The notes under the pieces: generated by a model
Database searches by the model: none
What the model saw: the letters and a program-made list of their open reading frames with translations, nothing else
What the model was told of the DNA's origin: nothing
From: Micromonospora acroterricola
GTDB taxonomy: Bacteria; Actinomycetota; Actinomycetes; Mycobacteriales; Micromonosporaceae
Assembly (NCBI RefSeq): GCF_003172955.1
Contig: NZ_QGKR01000186.1
Location: 1-64,000, forward strand
Direction: 5' to 3'
DNA: 64,000 nt
Translations under genes and position numbers: made by a program
Part shown: positions 46,337 through 54,979 of the stretch, in pieces
How the letters are laid out: the number at the start of each line of letters is the position of its first letter
Numbering within the stretch: the stretch's first letter is position 1

Positions 46337-46777
46337 GTGCATCAGGCCGCCATGAGTCTGGCACGTCGCAGGGAACCACAGGACAAGACCGAGGCGCTCC
46401 TCCTCGCCAACGGGACGATCTTGCGCGATCCCGACTTCTCGGCAGAGCCAGACGGTCGGCTTCGCAGCCGGCAAATCAGGGTGGGCAGGCTTCCTGCCGC
46501 GGGGGTGGGACTCAAGCCGCCGCTGGCTCAGGCCATCGTGATGGACCACGCCGAGGCGCAGGCCGCCGCCGTACTGCGCCGTCCCGGCAGCCCATCGGAG
46601 GCCACGCTCGTGCTCAATCACACCCCCTGCAACGATCCGGTAAGACCCCTGGTCTGCGAAAAGATCCTCTCCGCGATCCTGCCGCAAGGAACACGCCTGA
46701 CGGTGTTCCTCACCGACGGCGACCGCACGTGGCTCCATAAGCTGTACGTCGGAACAGGAGAAGGGATCCGGCGATGA
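46337..46777 (+). CDS. SCP1.201-like (DddA-family) cytidine deaminase toxin domain
   Basis: The 146-residue product has the deaminase motif DHAEAQAAAVLR (His-Ala-Glu: zinc ligand and catalytic Glu). Then comes VLNHTPCNDPVRPLVC, where two Cys complete the zinc site with a longer spacer than the usual PCxxC. It ends with LPQGTRLTVFLTDG. This is the DddA-like fold that deaminates cytosine in DNA. The start is unclear: GTG 46337 or ATG 46352, neither with a good ribosome-binding site, so the frame may once have been joined to the upstream gene. No signal or export domain is attached. The Imm1 gene overlaps its stop by ATGA. Confidence 0.8.
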   Translation: MHQAAMSLARRREPQDKTEALLLANGTILRDPDFSAEPDGRLRSRQIRVGRLPAAGVGLKPPLAQAIVMDHAEAQAAAVLRRPGSPSEATLVLNHTPCNDPVRPLVCEKILSAILPQGTRLTVFLTDGDRTWLHKLYVGTGEGIRR

Positions 46778-47187
46778 GCATCGATATCACCTGGGGGCGC
46801 GGCGACGGTGCCGCGTCGGTCAGCACCGTCGCCGAACTCGACGGCGCGCTGGACACAATCAGTCACGCCCACAGCGCACAGCTGCCCTACTGCGTCACCC
46901 TCGTCGCTCCCGGCGGAGGCGAGTTTCCCGTCATGCTCGACATCTGCATCGGGCACCCCGAACGGTCGTTCGTCTATCACGTCGCCGCCGACGGCAGCAG
47001 CGCTTGGGGATACCAGCCAGACCTTGAACCCGGGCCCACGTTCACCTTCGACTACGCCGGCACGCCCACCGACGCGTGGCCCGAACGCACCCGCGTCACC
47101 AACGCGACCGCCCGGCAAGCCGCACGCCAGTTCCTCACCCGCGGCGGGCAGCGGCCCGATGCGGTGGCCTGGGAAACTGTTGAATAG
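46774..47187 (+). CDS. Imm1-family immunity protein
   Basis: The 137-residue product overlaps the deaminase gene by ATGA and has Imm1 features: the start MSIDITWGRG, the strand FPVMLDICIGHPERSFVYHV, and the end FDYAGTPTDAWPERTRVTNA, RQFLTRGGQRPDAVAWE. Imm1 proteins bind and block SCP1.201-like deaminases, so toxin and antidote are paired here. A degenerate second copy lies at 59939-60427. Confidence 0.85.
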   Translation: MSIDITWGRGDGAASVSTVAELDGALDTISHAHSAQLPYCVTLVAPGGGEFPVMLDICIGHPERSFVYHVAADGSSAWGYQPDLEPGPTFTFDYAGTPTDAWPERTRVTNATARQAARQFLTRGGQRPDAVAWETVE

Positions 47188-47431
47188 CCTCGAGCACGGA
47201 CAGCTCCCGAGGCCGCAGCCAAGGTAGAGCGTGGCTCGCAGGAGACGTCGCAGTGAACGGTGACCGCAGAGCCGCCTCACCCGGAACACCGCACGGGGTT
47301 CTCCGTCCCTTACTCGGCATAGGTGAGCTGATCGGGCAGTGACGGCGGCAAGCGCCGTTGAGACGTTCGTTTCCAGCATTCACCGGTGCCCAGCCAGGGA
47401 CCGCGCCGCCTTAGGATCGGAACGGGACGAT

Positions 47432-47596
47432 CTACTCCAGATCGGGCTCCGCGATGGCTGGCCGAGAGCGGGGCCTCTTGCTGGACTCCGTCTCGCCGCC
47501 CAACCGACCACTTACAATGCCCGATCTGACAAGTTCCTCCGCAACGTCCCACGCCTGGCGAAACGCAGAGATGTCTACCCAATCTTTCCCGCGCAT
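47432..47596 (-). CDS. Small helical protein downstream of a membrane protein gene
   Basis: The frame starts at an ATG (47596), 9 bp after the stop of the 47606 gene. It encodes 54 residues beginning MRGKDWVDISAFRQAWDVAE and ending with a basic tail (SSKRPRSRPAIAEPDLE). The composition looks like protein and the position suggests an operon. No family is recognised. Confidence 0.4.
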   Translation of the reverse strand: MRGKDWVDISAFRQAWDVAEELVRSGIVSGRLGGETESSKRPRSRPAIAEPDLE

Positions 47597-47605
47597 GTGA
47601 CTGTC

Positions 47606-48462
47606 CTAGTCCGGTTCGCCCAGCCGGTTATAGGTGATGTCATAACCGCGACCACGGGCTATCAGCCGGTCGTCGGTGACGAGCCATGCAGGCCGGCCGC
47701 GCCCAGCTGGGTAGTCTTCGTGATCAAATGCCTCGAATGCTTGGAAGACCCGCATCTCCGTCGACCGCCCTGCCGCTGAGCGTCGAACGCGGCCTCGAGG
47801 AGGTCGGCAAGATGTGCAAAGGTCTGACCGGGCTCGTACATTTGGTCTCCGTCCCAACTCCGCCTCTGTTGTAGGACCTCCGCGACATGGACGAAGAGAT
47901 CGGCGGGGCTATAGCTCGGATCCCAGCGATGAGCGACGAACACACGCAGGCTTCCCGTCTCAATGCGAACGTCTAAAAACGCGGCCTCCGGCTCAAGCGG
48001 TGTCGGGAAGTGCACGTACCAGCCCGTATTGTCAAGCGGCACACGTACGCCAAATTCAGGGATCAGATCCAGCTCGCGAGCGCGGTGTAGCGCCGCCACA
48101 ACGTCAGCGAAGCTGCAGGCACCACGCAGCGCTGCGAAGGGCGCTGCCTGCGTGGCCCTCTGCTCAGCGAGCCGCTGGCCGACGAGCTCCGATATTCCCT
48201 GACTGCTGCGGACGAGGTCTTCACGAACGTTTTCGATCGTTGCTTGAAGACCCTCTACCTTGGCGTCCGTCTCCGCCAGCAGTTCGGCCGTACGCCGCTC
48301 GGAGGCGTCGACTTTAGCCTCCAGCAATCCGGTGACGTAGAGCACGGGCGCAACCAGCAGGATTGACGCTCCCACCTCAAGCGCTGCGCTGCTCAGCCAA
48401 GGGTGAGTATCTGATAGGAAGGCCGACCCACCCAGGAGCGCCAAGGCAACAACGGACAGCAC
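47606..48462 (-). pseudogene. Membrane protein with coiled coil, one frameshift near its end
   Basis: The product starts with two hydrophobic segments (SVVALALLGGSAFL, GASILLVAPVLYVTGLL). A coiled coil (DASERRTAELLAETDAKVEG) and a mixed cytoplasmic domain follow (WYVHFPTPLEPEAAFLDVRI, MYEPGQTFAHLADLLEAAFD). Near 47770 the frame must change for the ending to read RSTEMRVFQAFEAFDHEDYP and RLIARGRGYDITYNRLGEPD at 47606. Without the shift it ends in an Arg/Ser-rich tail at 47662. The start is uncertain: a GTG near 48462, or further upstream in the other frame (MALIQGVNRLLERLG, 48562). Function is unknown. Confidence 0.55.
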
Positions 48463-48623
48463 AGCAGTTGCGGAGCTGCGTGACCGCTGGCCGCGGCGGC
48501 CGTGTGGATTGGGGCCTTCCGAGCCGCTCGAGCAATCGATTGACGCCTTGTATTAGTGCCAACCGTTCACGTGGATGTAAGGTTCGACGCTGCCGGCCAT
48601 TTCTTGGTGCCGTCTGCGGCCGG

Positions 48624-49145
48624 TTACGCCAGGTCCAACTTGGTGCCGGCGCCGAGTTCGCTGCTGATCGTGTCGGAGAGCACGTCGAAGAGTTGGTCCG
48701 CCTGAACCTTCGCCATGTGGGTTTCGCCGTCGGATCGCGGTGGAATCAGCGAGACCCTGCCGAGTGCCGCACTGAAAGTGTTGAACGCTTTCGCGACGTC
48801 TGGGCTGGCGAACACGGAGCCCCGGGCGCCGAGCTTGGCGCGCTCCACTGGGCCGAGGCGCAGGTCTGGGCTTGGTGGGAAGTCTGCGCGGCTGGGACCA
48901 CGAAGTTCGTCGCCCTCTCTGGCTTCGATGAGGGCGATTTCGTGCCGGGTCATCAGGTCCAGAAACCACTGCTTTTCGGCGTATGCTTCGGTCAGCATGT
49001 CGATGTAGAGCTGGGCGCGCTGGTCGCGCACCCATTTGATGCGCTCAAGTTCGAGGGTCCGTCTAAACGTCCAGACGGGTACGGCTACGGCCACGGTACC
49101 GGCTAGCAAAGCGGCAACCAACGCGACGATGTTCTCAGCGTCCAC
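48624..49145 (-). CDS. Membrane-anchored protein, unknown function
   Basis: I start at the GTG at 49145 (VDAENIVALVAALLAG), because upstream residues in frame belong to a duplicated piece of the HTH gene. The 173-residue product has one transmembrane helix (IVALVAALLAGTVAVAVPVW) and a stalk (RRTLELERIKWVRDQRAQLY). A helical domain follows with KAFNTFSAALGRVSLIPPRS and AKVQADQLFDVLSDTISSEL. It shares its layout with the 32054-32638 gene. Function is unknown; the position next to a toxin and a defence operon may be chance. Confidence 0.68.
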   Translation of the reverse strand: MDAENIVALVAALLAGTVAVAVPVWTFRRTLELERIKWVRDQRAQLYIDMLTEAYAEKQWFLDLMTRHEIALIEAREGDELRGPSRADFPPSPDLRLGPVERAKLGARGSVFASPDVAKAFNTFSAALGRVSLIPPRSDGETHMAKVQADQLFDVLSDTISSELGAGTKLDLA

Positions 49146-49282
49146 GCGGGCAGGGTACGTGTCGACGGTGCGTCTGCTGCGTTGGCCCGCCAAGGTTGAC
49201 CGGGACGAAACTACGGTGGCAGGTCGAGGGCGTGACGCAGCTCGGATGGTATGTACCTGGGAAAAGCGAACGCGTTCGCCGC

Positions 49283-49460
49283 GCAGGCTCCACAGGTCGC
49301 TCCGATCAGGGATGGTGGGAATCTGCTCACGATCGGTGGTGGTGCCGGCCAGATTATCGAGCCGGTAGCGCAAGTTCTCGCGGCGCCCGGCGACCGCGAT
49401 GTTGTCCGTCAGGGCCGACTCAGTAAGCCATGCTCGACCGCGTCATTGTGCTCGAACGGA
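49283..49460 (-). pseudogene. Duplicated fragment of the HTH regulator gene
   Basis: The bases encode RYRLDNLAGTTTDREQIPT and PDRSDLWSLRG, the same as residues SLRNRLDKLAGTTTDHEQIP of the HTH gene at 39251-40252. At DNA level the copy is about 85-90 percent identical over some 175 bp (compare 39508-39690). It is in the same orientation, so the two form a 9.8-kb direct repeat. It has no start or domain of its own. Confidence 0.85.
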
Positions 49461-49556
49461 CCGATGGCGCTGCTCATCTATTAGGAGGCGAATTGCCGGC
49501 CCGCGCCTTGCCTTGCCGTCCACCTCAGACATCTTTACGACATCCGGCCACGGAGC

Positions 49557-50825
49557 TCATGCGCCACTATGCTCGAACGCTCGTAGAGTGGCATCAAGGG
49601 TGGGTAAAACCTGTTCGTACAGCGTCTCTTGTTCGCAGCAGTCGCCGGTCTCAGCGATTGCAACGGCCAGCTCACGCAATAGAGCCGGGCCTCTTGTCGA
49701 AAAGTTTGCCGCAACATCTCGCGCCCACGCGAGTTGCTGATCGGTCTGTATTAGCTTCGTCCCAGTTCGCCACAGGGCAAGCGACATACCAACTGGGGTC
49801 ACTGAGCGACCAATACCTTTCTCCAGGTTGGCCATCATCCGTATCCCGTAGGCGTCCAGGTCGCACCATGCGGCGACCATGAGATTGAGGTCGGCCAGGA
49901 ACCTCATAAGTCGCTTGCGCGGGTTTCCCTGGTTCCACACACATAGCCACCGCTCGGTGACCCCATCCAATAGGCATACCTTTTCGAAGGCCTCCACGTT
50001 CTCGACGACAAGGATTCCTTTGGCGTCGCATTCGATGTATCCAAGCGTACGGATTCCTTGCGCGGGGAGACCGATCCATGGTCGTGCGGTAGCCGCGTGA
50101 GCGATCGTGTCTTGGAACTTCCAGACGAGAGGTCCACTCATTTTTATCGGGACGTCAGCCTCGTCCACTGCCTGGTCGAATGGCCGCTGCACGAGGTTGG
50201 CGAATGCGACGCGGCGCTGGTCGGTCCACTTCTTTGTGTCTCGGAATGCCAGGCCGGCCAGTTGTCTGGCTGCCATGCGTCGTCCGTCGTTGTGGGCTCT
50301 CCACCAGATGCAGGCCGCACGTATTGCCGGCTCGTACACTTGCCATGACCTCGTGATTGCCGCCGTGTCGTCAGGTGGATGTTGCACAGGACCGACCGGA
50401 CTTTTTGCGAGCAGCGCCCGTTCGTCGGCCATTTGCGGAACGCCGTCCATGATGTCGAGCAGTTCCTGCCAGACCTGCTGGTTGCCAGCGGTGCGAGTGG
50501 TAAGTTGGACCTGCTTTTGCAGGAGCTGTTCTCCGGTGAGCGCAACGATGACGTCAGGTAGGCCGAGCTGGGCGGGTCCGGCTCGCAGGATCTGGTCAAG
50601 CTTTCCCAGGTCGACCTGGGTGTTCTTGCCGATGTGGCCGGTGAGTCGTCGGCCGAGGATCGCCCCTAGCTCGGAGGCGGTGCGGTGATCGGGTATCGGA
50701 ATCCTCACGGTCCCGCGGGGCTGCGCGTCGGTGCGCTCGAGCTGCTTGCGTATCCTCTGCCACAAGAGTGCGAGTTCGGGCCGATCGAGTGCATGCCGAA
50801 CGGCTTCCGGCAGCGGGGGCGTCAC
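49557..50825 (-). CDS. jetD: Wadjet JetD, toprim-type nuclease subunit (TIGR02679)
   Basis: The 422-residue product is the last gene of the Wadjet operon. The C-terminal toprim-like domain shows ILVVENVEAFEKV (Glu275) and AWCDLDAYGIRMMANLE (Asp322, Asp324), the acidic residues expected to bind metal. The N-terminal part (RIPIPDHRTASELGAILGRR, then LTGEQLLQ) is the arm domain. In Wadjet, JetD cuts DNA after the JetABC complex has reeled in a circular plasmid. Its ATG overlaps the jetC stop by 4 bp. The reading frame is complete. Confidence 0.85.
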   Translation of the reverse strand: MTPPLPEAVRHALDRPELALLWQRIRKQLERTDAQPRGTVRIPIPDHRTASELGAILGRRLTGHIGKNTQVDLGKLDQILRAGPAQLGLPDVIVALTGEQLLQKQVQLTTRTAGNQQVWQELLDIMDGVPQMADERALLAKSPVGPVQHPPDDTAAITRSWQVYEPAIRAACIWWRAHNDGRRMAARQLAGLAFRDTKKWTDQRRVAFANLVQRPFDQAVDEADVPIKMSGPLVWKFQDTIAHAATARPWIGLPAQGIRTLGYIECDAKGILVVENVEAFEKVCLLDGVTERWLCVWNQGNPRKRLMRFLADLNLMVAAWCDLDAYGIRMMANLEKGIGRSVTPVGMSLALWRTGTKLIQTDQQLAWARDVAANFSTRGPALLRELAVAIAETGDCCEQETLYEQVLPTLDATLRAFEHSGA

Positions 50826-53800
50826 GGCTGCTGACGCGCGGCGGTCGCGCCATCCCAGGTGGTGTGGACGAAGGCGATGCCAGGCGCGCCCTTGGGCCTG
50901 AAGACGTCGTAGATGTGCATGCGACTGATTTTCGGTGAGAAGGCGGAGCCGCCGGGCCAGGTGATAATCCAGTCCATATCGAGTTCTTCGGCGAGGAGTT
51001 CGAGCAGCCGGGTGATCGTGGGGTCGTCTAGTCTCTCGAATGCCTCGTCGAGGAGAACCAGGCGTAATGGTCGTGTGCCTGGTGTGCTCAGGGCGTCATA
51101 GAAGGCCGCCGCTGCTGCAAATAGGGTCATATAGGACACCAGCCGGGTTTCGCCTGAGGAGAGTTGCCGCAGCCTGCGGTTGCGCGACCGGCCGTCCGGG
51201 CCGAAGTCTTGCACGCGTACCGTGAAGGTGTACCAGCTTCGGTAGTCCAGGGCATGTGCAAGCACCTGGGCGTAGTGCACATCACGCTTGTCCCGTTCGG
51301 CTTCGATGCGGTCCTGAAGCGCCTTGCGGAGCGTGTTGTCCTGGTCCTCGTTTCGGACCGCAAGTGACTTGCCGACCAGTTCCAATGCTTGACGTGTGGC
51401 GTCATCCAGGGCGGGCGAGGGAGCCCAGCTGAGCTGGACGTGAACGCCCTGGCTCGACTGGGCGCCGGCCAGGATGGTGTTCATCCGGCGACAGAGGTCG
51501 TCGGCGGCGTCGATGTGACGGCGTAGGTGCTCGGCGAGGTCACGCAACAGGAATCGTTCAAAGATCTTCTGATAGCGGTCGTCGAGCTTCTGCTGGTCCT
51601 CGTGCAACCGCTCGTGTGTGTGGCGGGCGGCATCGGCAACCGGGCGATGCTGCTCACCGTCGCTCACGTGCACGATCAGCGGAGCGACCTCGGCGTCGAC
51701 ATGGGCTTCGTGGCCGTTCGGCAGGGCGGCCTGCAGGCGCTGCAACGAGTTGACGAGGTGGCCTTCGTTGACGGCTGTTGTGGCGTATGTGTGCACGACG
51801 CGCAGCGCGTCTTCCCGCGACGCAGGCGGCGGATCAGATTCCCCCGTTGCGGCCAGCCAGACGCCGGGCGCTCTGGCTACCTGGTCGAAGTCTTTCTCAG
51901 CTGCCGTGACTGCCTCCTGCTTCTCCTGCTCGGCTGTCTGGTCCAACCCGATGAGTGTCTCGAGTGTCACAATCTGGCGATCCGCACGTTGTCGGTCGTT
52001 CCGCTGAAGGGGCAGATCAGCCTGGGCCTTCTGAAGCTTGGTGGCAAGTCCGGTCAGAGTCCGTTCGAGCTGATCGCCCGCGACGCCCAGGTTCTCCGCG
52101 AGTATCTGAAGCGCCTTGGCGGCCTCGGCGTACGTGCCATGTGCCGCGCCTGCCTGTTGCTCTGCTTCCGCCCGACTCGCTGCCGCCTCGTCGAATTTGG
52201 CAGTGGCTCCAGCGATGTCAACGATGGCGAGCTGCAACTGACCGAGAGCGCCGCGCAGTCGTTTACACGCCTCGATGGCGCGGCCGATCGCGATGCACCT
52301 GGCCCCGAGTGCGCCTGTATCGCTGGGCAGGTTGGACTCCGCCGCGTTTCGGCTCAGCACGGCCCGATCGGCCTGCCAGCGGGCGAATGCCTCCGCATGG
52401 ACTTTAATCTTCGCCTTGGTCTGCTCCTCTGCTGTATCGCGTATGTCCTCGGCCATTCGACTTTCGGCGTGTGCCGTGACGAGCGTGACCGGCTCGGGAA
52501 AGTGTTCGGCTTGGCGTTCCCATGTCGCAACCGCTGCGGCGAGGTCGTCGCTCCGAACCTGTTCGGCTGCGAGCTCGCGAGTGACCTCAGCGTGTTGCGC
52601 GGAGATTCCGGCGATCATCCGCTGGCGGGTGGCTTCGCGGGTACTGGGGCCGACGTACTCAGCGCACGGCTTGTGCCAGGCGCCTGTCAGGTTCCCGGCT
52701 CGCCAGCGACCGCTCGTGGATACCGCCACACCCATTTGGTCCGTTGTGGCCTGACCGTCGTCGAGCAGGACTGCGGCCAGCAACCTGTCGACAACGTCGA
52801 TGGGGACCTGGCACTGGGCTGGCGGAGTCGCGACAAGCGCCGATGCGAGCCTGTTCGGCAGATGGCCGGCCGGGTGGGGGCCGGTCAGCGCCACCGCGAC
52901 CAGATCATTAAGGTCGGGGTCGCTGAGGCCGCCGTCGGGGTTTACCCAAGCGTCGAGCAATCCACTCGCTTGGAGCGCACCTTCTAGGCCGCCGCGCTCG
53001 TCTTCTGATAGCGCTGCGCGGAAGTCGACGAGTTGGTAGAACGGCGCCCCCGGCCGGCGTGCCCGGCTGGCACGAGGGTGCTCCGGGTGCGGCGGCAGAA
53101 CGTCACCGCCGGCCCGCAGCGCTTGTAGTTCGGTGTCGAGGCGACCCTGTTCGGCCTCCAGGCTCGCGTATTGCGCCCGGGCATCGCTCGCGTCGTGCCG
53201 AGCTTGAACGACGGCCGGCGCGATCCAGGCGAGGTGCAGCATGCGTGCGCCGCGGGTTACCGTAACCGGCTCGTCGATGAGCTCGGCCGTAGTGGGAGCA
53301 GCCGGCCGGCCGGCCAATGCCGCCGCGGTTAAAGGGCAACTGTCCGCCCAGGCAGCAAGCCCCGTCAGCCAGGCGACGGCTTCAGCTGTGAGCGTGCGAA
53401 GGCGCTGTTCGTGACGCTCGGATGCCTCTCTGGCTGCGTCCGCAGCCCCCTCTGCCGTCGCCTTAAGTTTGTCGATCTCGCCTAGCTCTCCGTCGAGCCG
53501 CTCCGCTGTCTGCAGTAGCGAGGCGGCGACGACACTCCGACGTTCGGCGACGACGCGGGCACGCTCGGCCTGGGCGAGTGCTTCCACGACGGCGTTGCGC
53601 AGTGCATCGAGATCGAACGCTGGAGGTGCCGAGCGCTGCACAGGCTGGGGTACGCCATCGGGCTCCGCGGTGATTTGGACGTACTCCCTGCTGGTTACTG
53701 TGCTGGGCCGGGGTACCGAGGGCACGGTTGGAATGACAGATCGATCAGATCCTACGTCAGCAAACAGATCGGCCGCGGCGTGGGCTTCTTCGGCAGCCTG

Positions 53801-54979
53801 GGCGCCTGCACGTTGAGCCGCATTAAGGACGTCGAGGACGGTCGAACAGGCGCGCTCCTCTGAGCTGCGATGAACCGCGGCATTGGACAAACTGATGCTG
53901 GCGTTACGTTTTAAGGCGGCGACCATTGCGCGTTTGTCCGCTAGGTCACGGTGGTCCTTGTATTCGTCGCTGCCCTTGAGCTCATCGATCTGTGCCTTCA
54001 GCTCCCGTTCGGCACGTTCCAACTCATCGATGTTGCGTTGCGCCTCGCCGGCCTTGCCTCGCTGAATGCCGAGTTCGTCTTGACGTTGTGACGCCGCTGT
54101 CCGATGGGCATCAAGGGCTTCCTGTGCCTGGGTGACGTTTGTGGCTCGCTCGCGCAGCGCTGACTGCAGATAGTCACGGTAGTCGACCAGGAAGCGCGAT
54201 AGGGATTCGTCCGCTTGTCCAAGACGTTCGATGTTCTCCCGGATGGCCTCAAGGTCCTGGAACTGGTTAGCGAGTCTGTTGAGGATTTCCGGCTCCAGCG
54301 GCGGCAGCGCTTCACCAAGGTACTCCTCGAGTTGCCCGGCTACCGCCTTGACCCCGACGTCGGGGTTGCGCAGCGTACGTTGCAGGTGGAGGAGGTCGTC
54401 GTAGCGCTGCAGGTCGTCGATGCCGTAGACGGCGGCAGCCACCCGGGACCGGAACAAATCTGGATCGGTGACCACCGCTTGGGCGCCGATAACGTCCTTC
54501 AGTTCCCCGATGTCCAGCGGCCTGTTCTCGGCGGTGGCAAGCCGAAAGTCGATGCCGACCCGAGCTTCGGTAATAAACCGCCACGAGTTGGCAATGTCGT
54601 CGGTCGCCTTCGATGCCTTGATCCCGATTCCGCAACTGAGGAACTCTTCGGCACCGTCATCGCGAACTCGGCGCAGTTCCATCCAGCTGTAGCCGATACG
54701 GTTGGGGCCCCCGTTGTAATGATCGAGCATCAGCCGCCGCACGCTCACGGAGTCGTAGCCTTTTGCGCCCAGATTTCGCAGGTCGCCGTCCAGGCAGAAC
54801 GGCAGCGCAAGTTCCAGGGTTCGCGACTTGCCGGATCCATTGCTGCCCTGCAGGACCGCCCGTCCGCCCGACAGGTCAAATTCGCGGGCGCCGTACTCCC
54901 AGATATTGAGAATGCCGCCACGATGCAACCGCCACCGAGAGGGCGGCTGAACGCCGTCTAGGCCCATTGGGAGGTTCAC
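50822..54979 (-). CDS. jetC: Wadjet JetC, SMC-like ATPase (TIGR02680)
   Basis: The 1385-residue product has Walker A at residues 45-52 (GSNGSGKS). About 900 residues of coiled coil follow (IQRGKAGEAQRNIDELERAE, ELKAQIDELKGSDE). The C-terminal head has signature LSSGE (about 1273) and Walker B LRLVLLDEAFERLDD (about 1305-1320). This is the MukB/SbcC-like motor that extrudes DNA loops in Wadjet. It overlaps jetB by ATGA and jetD by ATGA, so all are translated together. No break is seen. Confidence 0.92.
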   Translation of the reverse strand: MNLPMGLDGVQPPSRWRLHRGGILNIWEYGAREFDLSGGRAVLQGSNGSGKSRTLELALPFCLDGDLRNLGAKGYDSVSVRRLMLDHYNGGPNRIGYSWMELRRVRDDGAEEFLSCGIGIKASKATDDIANSWRFITEARVGIDFRLATAENRPLDIGELKDVIGAQAVVTDPDLFRSRVAAAVYGIDDLQRYDDLLHLQRTLRNPDVGVKAVAGQLEEYLGEALPPLEPEILNRLANQFQDLEAIRENIERLGQADESLSRFLVDYRDYLQSALRERATNVTQAQEALDAHRTAASQRQDELGIQRGKAGEAQRNIDELERAERELKAQIDELKGSDEYKDHRDLADKRAMVAALKRNASISLSNAAVHRSSEERACSTVLDVLNAAQRAGAQAAEEAHAAADLFADVGSDRSVIPTVPSVPRPSTVTSREYVQITAEPDGVPQPVQRSAPPAFDLDALRNAVVEALAQAERARVVAERRSVVAASLLQTAERLDGELGEIDKLKATAEGAADAAREASERHEQRLRTLTAEAVAWLTGLAAWADSCPLTAAALAGRPAAPTTAELIDEPVTVTRGARMLHLAWIAPAVVQARHDASDARAQYASLEAEQGRLDTELQALRAGGDVLPPHPEHPRASRARRPGAPFYQLVDFRAALSEDERGGLEGALQASGLLDAWVNPDGGLSDPDLNDLVAVALTGPHPAGHLPNRLASALVATPPAQCQVPIDVVDRLLAAVLLDDGQATTDQMGVAVSTSGRWRAGNLTGAWHKPCAEYVGPSTREATRQRMIAGISAQHAEVTRELAAEQVRSDDLAAAVATWERQAEHFPEPVTLVTAHAESRMAEDIRDTAEEQTKAKIKVHAEAFARWQADRAVLSRNAAESNLPSDTGALGARCIAIGRAIEACKRLRGALGQLQLAIVDIAGATAKFDEAAASRAEAEQQAGAAHGTYAEAAKALQILAENLGVAGDQLERTLTGLATKLQKAQADLPLQRNDRQRADRQIVTLETLIGLDQTAEQEKQEAVTAAEKDFDQVARAPGVWLAATGESDPPPASREDALRVVHTYATTAVNEGHLVNSLQRLQAALPNGHEAHVDAEVAPLIVHVSDGEQHRPVADAARHTHERLHEDQQKLDDRYQKIFERFLLRDLAEHLRRHIDAADDLCRRMNTILAGAQSSQGVHVQLSWAPSPALDDATRQALELVGKSLAVRNEDQDNTLRKALQDRIEAERDKRDVHYAQVLAHALDYRSWYTFTVRVQDFGPDGRSRNRRLRQLSSGETRLVSYMTLFAAAAAFYDALSTPGTRPLRLVLLDEAFERLDDPTITRLLELLAEELDMDWIITWPGGSAFSPKISRMHIYDVFRPKGAPGIAFVHTTWDGATAARQQP

